Shown in pieces: positions 57,184 through 64,000 of a stretch of DNA of 64,000 nucleotides (positions are counted from its first letter, which is position 1; every line of letters begins with the position of its first letter). The stretch lies in assembly GCA_030651695.1 (NCBI GenBank), contig JAUSCD010000008.1, forward strand, positions 124,001 through 188,000, written 5' to 3'. Position numbers and translations under genes: made by a program. This stretch comes from Pseudohongiella sp. (GTDB lineage Bacteria; Pseudomonadota; Gammaproteobacteria; Pseudomonadales; Pseudohongiellaceae). The notes under the pieces are model-generated. The model was not told where the DNA came from and did not search any database. It saw nothing but the letters and a program-made list of their open reading frames with translations.

Positions 57184-57825
57184 ATGTTTTCCAATTTTAT
57201 TGTTAAGTATCGTCGGTTCTCGGTAATTGTGGCTTGCGCCGCACTGCTGGTGTCATGTGATCGTATTCTCACGCCGGGTTTCGAAACCAGTGTGCAGGAT
57301 CTTCGCGGTGGCGCTTACGTGTTGGATAAAGACCACGCCACACTGCTGTGGAAAATCAACCACCTCGGTTTCTCAAGTTACATCGGCCGTTTTAACGAGT
57401 TTGATGCGTCACTGGATTTTGATCCGGCGAATGTTGAGAACTCCAGCCTTGAAGTGATCGTTAACACCTCCTCGCTGGATGTGAACAACGCTGCATTTGC
57501 AGACGATCTTCGTGGTGGCAGCTGGTTCAATGTGGAAGCCTTTCCACAAGCAGTCTTCAGAACCACCTCATTTGTTGAGGCGATCGATGAAGACACGTTT
57601 GTGTTTGAAGGCGATCTGACGCTGCTGGGCGTAACCGCACCAATCACGCTGACCGTGAACTTTAACGGTGGTGGCCGTAACTTCCTGACCCGTCGTTACA
57701 CCCTCGGCTTCTCTGCAACCACCAGTTTCAAGCGCTCAGTCTATGGCCTGGATAATCTGGTGGCTTTTGGTGTTGGCGACGACATCGACCTGGAGATTCA
57801 CGTGGAGTTCCAGGAAAGCCAGTAA
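57184..57825 (+). CDS. YceI family lipoprotein
   Basis: A 213-residue second YceI protein with an apparent lipoprotein signal (VACAALLVSCDRI; lipobox LVSC). Core motifs are YVLDKDHATLLWKINHLGFS, ADDLRGGSWFNVEAFPQAVF and GDLTLLGVTAPITLTVNF. It differs from its neighbour in anchoring, so the pair may form a soluble and a membrane-tethered isoprenoid or quinone carrier. The operon ends at a palindromic terminator-like repeat. Confidence 0.9.
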   Translation: MFSNFIVKYRRFSVIVACAALLVSCDRILTPGFETSVQDLRGGAYVLDKDHATLLWKINHLGFSSYIGRFNEFDASLDFDPANVENSSLEVIVNTSSLDVNNAAFADDLRGGSWFNVEAFPQAVFRTTSFVEAIDEDTFVFEGDLTLLGVTAPITLTVNFNGGGRNFLTRRYTLGFSATTSFKRSVYGLDNLVAFGVGDDIDLEIHVEFQESQ

Positions 57826-57843
57826 CACGCAATTCTTAAAAAA

Positions 57844-57873
57844 GGGGACGGAGGAGCTTGCTCCTGCGTCCCC
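57844..57873. repeat. GGGGACGGAGGAG palindromic repeat, copy 1
   Basis: Arms GGGGACGGAGGAG (57844-57856) and CTCCTGCGTCCCC (57861-57873), one mismatch, loop CTTG. An A-run before and a T-run after allow it to act as a bidirectional terminator of the YceI operon. The same core recurs at 60080-60165 and 63732-63761. Confidence 0.9.
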
Positions 57874-57903
57874 TTTTTTATTCTTTGCCGATCCCGCCTG
57901 GAG

Positions 57904-57920
57904 TGCGACAGTGTGTCGCA
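57904..57920 (+). promoter_or_regulatory. Inverted repeat TGCGACA-GTG-TGTCGCA upstream of the copper receptor
   Basis: Perfect 7-base arms with a 3-base spacer, 93 bases before the copper-receptor ATG and shortly before a TAGTATATAT-type AT-rich stretch that could be a -10 region. Placement and symmetry fit an operator for a dimeric regulator, plausibly copper-responsive. The regulator is not identified here. Confidence 0.6.
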
Positions 57921-58012
57921 TTGTGGGTATCCGGTTTTCCCCTAGTATATATGTCAGATACCGCACTTTCTCAGAATGCGATGCGGACAACATCACTCAG
58001 GGGAGATTGACC

Positions 58013-60073
58013 ATGATAAGTACCAGAAAAAAGTTACTGGCGGCCAGTATCGCTGCATTGCTTTCACAAGCAGGCATGAATTCGCTGCAAGCGCAGGAAG
58101 TGATCGACGAGATGGTTGTCACCACCGTGCGCATGTCCGAGCCACTACTGGTGGAAACCGATCCGCGCAAACCGCGCCAGCCACTTCCAGCCCATGATGG
58201 TGCGGATTTTCTGAAAACCATTCCCGGTTTTTCAGTGATTCGTAAAGGTGGCGCTGATGGTGACCCAGTGTTCAGAGGTATGGCAGGTTCACGCCTGTCG
58301 CTTCAGGTTGACGGGGAGTCTGTACTTGGTGGTTGCGGTCATCGCATGGATCCACCTACTGCCTATATTTTCCCGGAAGCATTCGAAAGCATCCAAGTCA
58401 TCAAAGGCCCACAAAGTGTACAACATGGCCCCGGCAACGCTGCCGGCGTGGTCAAGTTCGAGCGTAACCGCACACGTGTGACTGAACCAACAGTAGCCAT
58501 ACATACCAGCGCACTGGGTGCCAGCTTTGGCCGTCACGACGAAGTGCTGGATGCCAGTTATAAAACCCCTGAGTTCACTGTTCGCGCAATAGGAACCAAC
58601 GCCGCCCAAAATAACTATAAAGATGGTGATGGCACCGAAGTACATTCCAACTATCAACGCTGGAGCACACAGCTATCTGCGGCGTGGACACCAACTGATA
58701 CACAGTTTTATGAAATCACCGCCGGGCGCAGCGACGGCGAAGCCGCATACGCTGACCGCGGTATGGATGGCAGTCTGTTCGAGCGCGAGCACTACGGATT
58801 TAAAGGCAGCATCGATAACGTCAGTACGCTGGTCAGTAATATCGAATTTCAGTACTACTACCAATACATCGATCACGTGATGGACAACTACTCATTACGA
58901 ACTCGCCCTGCAGGCGTAACCGAGCGCGCCATGAACCCGGACAGAGAGACTCGCGGCGGAAAATTTGCCGTGACCTTGCAACCTTTTGCGGGCCTGACCT
59001 GGGTAATGGGCATGGATGCACAGGGCAACAAACACAGCGATCGTAGCAGCATGAACATGGCGATGACTGATTACAGAAATCTGCTGCGCAAACGCGATGC
59101 GGAATTCAGCCAGACTGGGGCCTTTACCGAAGTCAGCTGGGATTACAACACCACCCAGACGCTGAGTGCCGGCGTTCGCGCAGATCGCTGGAGCGCCAAA
59201 GACCATCGTTCCATGGTGATGCTGACTCATATGATGACATTGCCTAACCCAACAACCGGTATGAAGCGTGACGATACCTTGACCAGTGCCTTCGTGCGTC
59301 TGGAGTCCCAGCTCGGTGATATGCCGGGTACAGTTTATGTAGGCGTTGGGCACAATGAACGCTTCCCCGACTACTGGGAACTGATCAGCAAGGAAAGTGC
59401 TGCGACCACCAGCGCGTTTAACAGCACTGATCCGGAAAAACTCACTCAGCTTGATGCTGGTTATATCTACAACCGTGGCAATCTGCGCGGCAGCTTCTCG
59501 GTGTTTTATAACGAGATTAAAGACTACATCCTGATTGACTCTGCATTCAGAAAACCAGCTGCCATGATGGGTATGACTCGTGTAGCAACCATCGCACGCA
59601 ATGTGGACGCCCGCAGCTGGGGTGCGGAAGCGGATTTCACCTACGGATTTGCCGACAACTGGCGCGCAGAACTGACGCTGGCATCAGTGCGCGGCGAAAA
59701 CAAAACTGACAACCGCACGCTGGCTCAGTTACCTCCGCTGGAAGCCCGGCTCGGTGTGCATTACGACAACCAGACGTGGTCATTTGGTACCTTGCTGCGC
59801 GCCATTGGAAGCCAGGACCGGGTAGACATAGGCCGCGGCAATATAGCTGGTCAGGATTTCAGCGCTACCAACAGCGCCAACGTGCTGTCCATCAATGCGG
59901 GCTGGAAGCCGGCAGCACGCTGGATGGTGACGGCAGGTGTCGACAATGCGCTTGATAAAACCTATGCCGAACACATCAGCCGCGCCGGCACAGATGTAGC
60001 AGGTTACACCCAGATCGCACGTGTGAATGAGCCTGGCCGTACGCTGTGGATGAAGGCGCAGTTTACGTTCTGA
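58013..60073 (+). CDS. oprC: TonB-dependent copper receptor (OprC family)
   Basis: A 686-residue receptor from ATG 58013 (GGGGAGA upstream) with a signal peptide to LQAQ, a plug (FRGMAGSRLSLQVDGESVLG, IQVIKGPQSVQHGPGNAAG) and a barrel ending in Phe (LWMKAQFTF). The copper site known from Pseudomonas OprC, CxxxM plus HxM, is present: Cys108 and Met112 in GGCGHRMD, His288 and Met290 in IDHVMDN. The 180-residue distance between Cys and His equals that of OprC as I recall it (143 and 323). Imports copper to the periplasm with TonB energy. Confidence 0.94.
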   Translation: MISTRKKLLAASIAALLSQAGMNSLQAQEVIDEMVVTTVRMSEPLLVETDPRKPRQPLPAHDGADFLKTIPGFSVIRKGGADGDPVFRGMAGSRLSLQVDGESVLGGCGHRMDPPTAYIFPEAFESIQVIKGPQSVQHGPGNAAGVVKFERNRTRVTEPTVAIHTSALGASFGRHDEVLDASYKTPEFTVRAIGTNAAQNNYKDGDGTEVHSNYQRWSTQLSAAWTPTDTQFYEITAGRSDGEAAYADRGMDGSLFEREHYGFKGSIDNVSTLVSNIEFQYYYQYIDHVMDNYSLRTRPAGVTERAMNPDRETRGGKFAVTLQPFAGLTWVMGMDAQGNKHSDRSSMNMAMTDYRNLLRKRDAEFSQTGAFTEVSWDYNTTQTLSAGVRADRWSAKDHRSMVMLTHMMTLPNPTTGMKRDDTLTSAFVRLESQLGDMPGTVYVGVGHNERFPDYWELISKESAATTSAFNSTDPEKLTQLDAGYIYNRGNLRGSFSVFYNEIKDYILIDSAFRKPAAMMGMTRVATIARNVDARSWGAEADFTYGFADNWRAELTLASVRGENKTDNRTLAQLPPLEARLGVHYDNQTWSFGTLLRAIGSQDRVDIGRGNIAGQDFSATNSANVLSINAGWKPAARWMVTAGVDNALDKTYAEHISRAGTDVAGYTQIARVNEPGRTLWMKAQFTF

Positions 60074-60079
60074 AGAAGC

Positions 60080-60165
60080 ATGGGGACGGAGGAGCACAGG
60101 AGTAAAGGGGGACGGAGGAGCAAGCTCCTCCGTCCCCCTTTACTCCTGTGCTCCTCCGTCCCCAT
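60080..60165. repeat. Composite 86-base perfect palindrome built from GGGGACGGAGGAG repeats
   Basis: Left arm 60080-60120 and right arm 60125-60165 are exact reverse complements over 41 bases; the centre is CAAG. Each arm contains the core GGGGACGGAGGAG twice, separated by CACAGGAGTAAAG, so one palindromic repeat is nested in another. It fills the gap between the convergent copper receptor (stop 60073) and the IclR gene (stop codon begins at 60165). As RNA it would form a very long hairpin in either direction. Confidence 0.95.
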
Positions 60166-60899
60166 CACCCACCCAGCGCCCGGCTCACATTGGCGCATGC
60201 GCTCAGCAATGGTTGCACCAGCTCTTGCATCTTCTCGTCGGTAAATCTTTCTTTTGACCCCGCCACGGCAATAGCCCCCACCGGCACCCCGTCCGGACCA
60301 CAGATAACACCGGCCATGCTGTTTATCCCGGGCCTCCAATGACTACCCGACATTGCGTAGCCATTTTGTCGAATAGTCTTCAAATCACTGAGCAGGGTTT
60401 CCAGGCCGAACGGCGGACGCGGGGAAACAGCGTCGTAAAGACGTTGCGCACGCTGCGCAGCATCCGCATAAAACGCCATCATCACACGACCGGATATGGT
60501 CATCACAGCAGGTGCGCGCTCCCCTGCTGCAGTGCTGATACGCAGTGGCGCAGAAGCTTCCATCTGATGAATATACAGGCAGTCATCGCCGTCGGGCGCT
60601 ACCAGAGTAACTGTCTCCGTTGTGACCCCTTGCAGAGCATGCATAAATGCGATCGCGGCGCGCCGGAGTTGGTTGCGCTTCATCACCTGCATACCCAACT
60701 CCCAGACTTTCAGACTGGCCTCATAAGTTCCATTTTCCAGACGGCGAACATAACCTGCACTAACCAGCGTTCCTAACGTGCGATGGACATTGCTTTTGGG
60801 CAGGGCCAGCTTCGTTGCCAGCGCAGATACACCAACGGGAACCGGTGACTGTGTCAGCAACTCGAGTAAAGTCAGCCCTTTCAGCAAAGTGCTATCCAC
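60165..60899 (-). CDS. IclR-family transcriptional regulator
   Basis: A 244-residue regulator starting with GTG at 60899 (GAGGAAC upstream). Winged helix-turn-helix in residues about 8-60 (LTLLELLTQSPVPVGVSALA, LPKSNVHRTLGTLVSAGYV) and a C-terminal ligand-binding domain (LRISTAAGERAPAVMTISGR, GAIAVAGSKERFTDEKMQEL). It diverges from a carboxylesterase/hydrolase gene pair, with a good operator candidate between them, so it likely controls degradation of an ester or aromatic compound. Confidence 0.93.
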   Translation of the reverse strand: MDSTLLKGLTLLELLTQSPVPVGVSALATKLALPKSNVHRTLGTLVSAGYVRRLENGTYEASLKVWELGMQVMKRNQLRRAAIAFMHALQGVTTETVTLVAPDGDDCLYIHQMEASAPLRISTAAGERAPAVMTISGRVMMAFYADAAQRAQRLYDAVSPRPPFGLETLLSDLKTIRQNGYAMSGSHWRPGINSMAGVICGPDGVPVGAIAVAGSKERFTDEKMQELVQPLLSACANVSRALGG

Positions 60900-61088
60900 A
60901 TCGGTTCCTCATCTGTGTTGCGCGCAACTCTGGTAGTCAGTTCATTGAAACCTGCACAATCAGCAGGCGACGTTCCATATAGTAGAACAGCCACATCCGT
61001 ATTACATCGACAATTTCCAACCGTTCGCAGTAAGGCGCTTGAGCACTAATCACCCAATCTGCTAGCTTAGCCAAAGATAATAGAACTT

Positions 61089-61107
61089 TGTTCCAATATT
61101 CGGAACA
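61089..61107 (+). promoter_or_regulatory. Candidate IclR operator
   Basis: TGTTCC (61089-61094) and GGAACA (61102-61107) flank the AT-rich spacer AATATTC. It lies 48 bases before the esterase ATG in the divergent IclR-esterase gap of 255 bases. Symmetry and placement fit an IclR-family site. Confidence 0.6.
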
Positions 61108-61154
61108 TAAAAAGCACGTTAGACAATACTCATCAGATCAGGGGCCCACCGATC

Positions 61155-62768
61155 ATGAAAAACACCGCTATGGATCGCAGACAGTTTATTGCACGCAGCT
61201 TTATTGTTACCGCCGCAGGCGTACTCGCACCACGGCTGGTATTCGCCAACACGGAACCCGTAGTGGAAACTGCTCAGGGCAGCGTCAGAGGCCGACTGAA
61301 CGAAGCAGGCATCAATGTCTTTAAAGGCATGCGCTACGGTCAGGCGCCACGCTTTATGCCACCGGTAGCGCCGACTCCCTGGGCGGGAATTCAGGACGCG
61401 TTTGATTACGGCGACCAGAGCCCGCAAGCTCGTACGCGGCTGGCCAGCTCAGAACCGATGACCGACGATTGTCTGCGCATCAACGTATGGACTCCCGGGC
61501 TGGATCAGGCCAAACGTCCGGTATTGTTATGGTTTCACGGAGGCGGATTTGAAGCCGGTTCAGGCTCCAGTCCGCTGTATGAAGGCACCCGCATGGCACG
61601 CCGTGGTGATGTTGTAGTGGCCACCATCAACCACCGGCTGAATGTTTTTGGACACTGCCATCTGGGCAATATACTGGGTGAGGAGTTTGAGCAATCCGGC
61701 AATGTCGGTTATCTGGATCTGATCCGCGCCATGAACTGGGTCAAAGAAAATATTGCAGGCTTTGGCGGCGACCCTGACAACGTCATGATTTATGGTCAGT
61801 CCGGCGGTGGCCGCAAAGTCAGTCTGTGTTATGCGGGACAGGATGCACAAAGCCTGTTCCAAAAAGGAGTCGTGCAAAGCGGTTCACACCTGAAATTACA
61901 GAGCGTCGAGCGGGCCGATGAACTCACCCGCTCTCTTTTGTCCGAGCTTGGTATCAGTGCGGCCAATGCAAGGCAATTACAACAGATCGACATCGAAACA
62001 CTGTCCGCCGCACAGCGCAAAGTGATTGCTGCCGCAGGTGCACGTTTCTCGCCCGTACTGGACAACAAAACATTTATTGCTCACCCATGGCTGCCGGATG
62101 CGCCGACCATATCCAGCCGCATACCCATGATGCTGGGCACTACACGCACTGAACTGTCCAACCAGATGGGCACCATTCCCGGCATTTTTGACATGAGTGT
62201 TGCAGAGGCCAAAGAACGCCTGAATGGTTTTCTGGACGAAGGTGATGTTGATGAAGCATGGGAAATTTTCCAGGCTTCACGCCCGCAGGCCAATCCTTCA
62301 GAAGTGTTTTTTACGATTGTGTCCGCCCGCGGTTATGTGCGCGATCAGACCATTATGGCTGAACAACGGGTTCATGCAGGCAGCACCGACAATACTTACG
62401 TATACCGTTTAATGTGGCGACAGCCTGTTGAGGGCGGGCGCCGGGTGTCCCAACACTCCCTTGACCTGCCATTTATGTTCGACAACGTTGCCGCCGGAGC
62501 CCAGATGACGGGACCGGACACGGAACAGACACGAGCGATGGCTGACAGCATGGCCAATAGCTGGCTGGCCTTTGCACGCAGCGGCAATCCAAACAATAGC
62601 AGTGTACCTGCCTGGGCTGCCTATGATCTGGAACGGCGCAACACCATGCTGTTTGATGTTCCCAGCACGGCGGTTGATGATCCCCACAAAGAGGAGCGCT
62701 TGTTTATGGCACGTTACGCAAGCCAACAGGATGGTGGTAACGCATTACATCGCCAGAACATGGACTAA
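61155..62768 (+). CDS. Tat-exported type B carboxylesterase
   Basis: A 537-residue alpha/beta hydrolase of the carboxylesterase type B/para-nitrobenzyl esterase family. It has a twin-arginine-like start (DRRQFIARSF then a hydrophobic stretch to VFA), the oxyanion segment LLWFHGGGFEAGSGSS, the nucleophile elbow YGQSGGG (Ser in GxSxG), the acid near LGTTRTELSN and the His near VSQHSLDLPFMF. So it is likely a periplasmic esterase. It is divergent from IclR and 64 bases upstream of another hydrolase in the same operon. Confidence 0.92.
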   Translation: MKNTAMDRRQFIARSFIVTAAGVLAPRLVFANTEPVVETAQGSVRGRLNEAGINVFKGMRYGQAPRFMPPVAPTPWAGIQDAFDYGDQSPQARTRLASSEPMTDDCLRINVWTPGLDQAKRPVLLWFHGGGFEAGSGSSPLYEGTRMARRGDVVVATINHRLNVFGHCHLGNILGEEFEQSGNVGYLDLIRAMNWVKENIAGFGGDPDNVMIYGQSGGGRKVSLCYAGQDAQSLFQKGVVQSGSHLKLQSVERADELTRSLLSELGISAANARQLQQIDIETLSAAQRKVIAAAGARFSPVLDNKTFIAHPWLPDAPTISSRIPMMLGTTRTELSNQMGTIPGIFDMSVAEAKERLNGFLDEGDVDEAWEIFQASRPQANPSEVFFTIVSARGYVRDQTIMAEQRVHAGSTDNTYVYRLMWRQPVEGGRRVSQHSLDLPFMFDNVAAGAQMTGPDTEQTRAMADSMANSWLAFARSGNPNNSSVPAWAAYDLERRNTMLFDVPSTAVDDPHKEERLFMARYASQQDGGNALHRQNMD

Positions 62769-62832
62769 GTGGTTTATATCAACACAACAAACATTTTTAT
62801 CAATTGCAAAAGCAGTGCAGGAGCACCGATAG

Positions 62833-63723
62833 ATGACCATGTTAAGGGTATCACCGTACGAGCAATTCAATTCTCCGCGCAAGGATCAGGCTTGCGTCAG
62901 CAGCGGCAGAAAACGCACTGGTTTTTTACTGGCACTCCTGCTCGGAATAGGTACAGCAATGAGCAGTTTTTTTGCATCTGATGCCTCTGCACAGTCCAGC
63001 ACCGGCGAATTAAAAGTCATCTCTGAAAATATTGAGGCCGGCATCAAGGAAACCCGCTTTGATATCGAAGTGGATGGCGTCATTGTGCCCGGCATTTTAT
63101 GGACACCGGAAGGCGCTGAGGGCACGCGTCCTCTGGTGGTATTCGGACATGGCGGGCGACAGCACAAACGTGTCAGTAACATCCTGAGAATGGCCCGCGA
63201 TCTTGTCAGCAATGAACATTACGCTGTAATGGCCATTGATGGCTTCGGACATGGAGACCGTGCAGCAGCAAACGAAGCCGAGCGTCGTGATCGTGCAGAA
63301 GAAAACATGACTGCAGAATCCATGGCAGCCATCGACGCGGTACAAAAACTGAGCTACGTCGGCGAAGGCCCGATCGGATACTGGGGCGTATCCATGGGCA
63401 CCCGTTTTGGTGTGCCGCTGGTTGCCGCAGACTCCCGCTTTAAAGCGGCAGTATTTGGTTTGTTTGGACTGTTTCCCGAAGGCAGCACAGTGCCTGTTGG
63501 TTGGGGAGATGATGCACGCAGCATCACGGTGCCGCTGATTTTTGTGTACCAGCGCAGTGATACTCTGATGACTTTGCAGAACGGTATAGATCTGTTTGAC
63601 GCGTTTGGCTCCACCGAAAAAGCCATGCACATCAATCCCGGTGGTCACACCGCCATACCGGTATCAGAGCGCGAAAAGTGGAAGCCGTTTTTTGTAAGTC
63701 ATTTAGGCAAAGCCCGCTTGTAG
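62833..63723 (+). CDS. Exported alpha/beta hydrolase (dienelactone hydrolase-like)
   Basis: A 296-residue serine hydrolase: a signal/anchor after a basic start (SSGRKRTGFLLALLLGIGTA), the oxyanion loop VVFGHGGRQHKRV, DGFGHGDRAAANEAERRDRA, the nucleophile elbow GYWGVSMGTRFG, Asp near VYQRSDTLM and His in NPGGHTAIPVSE. It is co-transcribed with the carboxylesterase, under probable IclR control. The exact substrate is unknown. Confidence 0.88.
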   Translation: MTMLRVSPYEQFNSPRKDQACVSSGRKRTGFLLALLLGIGTAMSSFFASDASAQSSTGELKVISENIEAGIKETRFDIEVDGVIVPGILWTPEGAEGTRPLVVFGHGGRQHKRVSNILRMARDLVSNEHYAVMAIDGFGHGDRAAANEAERRDRAEENMTAESMAAIDAVQKLSYVGEGPIGYWGVSMGTRFGVPLVAADSRFKAAVFGLFGLFPEGSTVPVGWGDDARSITVPLIFVYQRSDTLMTLQNGIDLFDAFGSTEKAMHINPGGHTAIPVSEREKWKPFFVSHLGKARL

Positions 63724-63731
63724 AGTTTGAG

Positions 63732-63761
63732 GGGGACGGAGGAGCAAGCTCCTCCGTCCCC
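63732..63761. repeat. GGGGACGGAGGAG palindromic repeat, copy 3
   Basis: Perfect 14-base arms GGGGACGGAGGAGC (63732-63745) and GCTCCTCCGTCCCC (63748-63761) around a two-base AA centre. It sits 8 bases after the hydrolase stop codon. No T-run follows, so its role as a terminator is doubtful; it is the same repeat as copies 1 and 2. Confidence 0.93.
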
Positions 63762-63828
63762 ATTTGATCCCTCAATCCCTCTCTTGTAGTATGCCCTCCA
63801 CTTTTAGTGTTTCAGGGTTGCTCAAAAA

Positions 63829-64000
63829 ATGCTTTTTCGCTTTTATTCCCGTCTTCCAATACTTCTCTGCGCCCTCGTGCTTTTTCCGCTGTCTGCATGG
63901 GCCGGCACGGTCGTGCGCGTCAATACACCTCTGGGTGAGTTCTTCATCGAAATGCTTGATGAGACAACACCGGGGACCGTGCGCAACTTCCTCAATTATG
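63829..64000 (+). CDS. Exported cyclophilin-type peptidyl-prolyl isomerase (cut by window edge)
   Basis: The first 57 codons of a cyclophilin. Translation from ATG 63829 gives a signal peptide (MLFRFYSRLPILLCALVLFP to LSAWA) followed by VVRVNTPLGEFFIEMLDE and TPGTVRNFLNY, the classic start of a bacterial PpiA/PpiB fold. The rest is outside the window. It probably acts in the periplasm. Confidence 0.9.
   Translation, partial: MLFRFYSRLPILLCALVLFPLSAWAGTVVRVNTPLGEFFIEMLDETTPGTVRNFLNY

Noticed and set aside
60080-60165. Treating the long palindrome as a CRISPR array or phage attachment site
   Set aside because: There are no regularly spaced direct repeats with variable spacers, no cas genes, and no integrase or tRNA nearby.

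Overview
The window is a chromosomal segment of a Gram-negative bacterium, most likely a free-living (probably marine or aquatic) gammaproteobacterium. The inference rests on four large TonB-dependent receptors, Sec signal peptides and lipoboxes, an MlaA lipoprotein, RND exporters, a complete urt/ure urea system, a PQQ dehydrogenase and many ATGA-overlapping operons. I see no rRNA, tRNA, CRISPR array, transposase, integrase or phage gene. Both edges cut genes: a sensor kinase on the left and a cyclophilin on the right.

Layout. 1-7462: a two-component system (minus) diverges from a CzcCBA-type heavy-metal efflux operon (plus) that ends with a DUF3240 gene. 7490-10309 (minus): a beta-lactamase-fold serine hydrolase, then a MoaD/ThiS-like protein overlapping an Asp-box propeller. 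10893-13988: a TonB-dependent receptor with a clear terminator. 14198-15648: an NfeD/paraslipin pair. 15905-20286: a permease-like domain fused to a hybrid kinase, plus a LuxR-type regulator. 20316-31794 (minus): one tight urea operon, urtABCDE-ureD-ureABC-ureEFG-small membrane protein. 31995-39562 (minus): four exported arginase-family proteins, an exported peptidyl-prolyl isomerase and a HupE/UreJ-type membrane protein. 39709-47152 (minus): two paralogous TonB-dependent receptors. 47700-54247: a transglutaminase-like protein, a bactofilin-like envelope protein, an RND exporter and MlaA. 54610-57825: a PQQ dehydrogenase and two YceI-family proteins. 58013-60073: an OprC-type copper receptor. 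60165-63723: an IclR regulator diverging from a Tat-exported carboxylesterase and an alpha/beta hydrolase. 63829-64000: the start of an exported cyclophilin.

The most interesting part is 15905-47152. The four arginase-family proteins all carry export signals and alternate, in transcription order, between copies with every metal ligand and copies that have lost several ligands but remain intact and closely similar. They look like a duplicated pair of an active subunit and a catalytically dead partner. Lying between two outer-membrane receptors and a urea ABC transporter plus urease, they suggest a pathway (inference): receptor uptake of a guanidino compound, periplasmic release of urea, import by UrtABCDE, then cytosolic hydrolysis by Ni-urease, with the permease-domain kinase next door as a possible sensor.

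A palindromic repeat with core GGGGACGGAGGAG occurs three times in the last 7 kb. One copy is nested into an almost perfect 86-base palindrome between two convergent genes.
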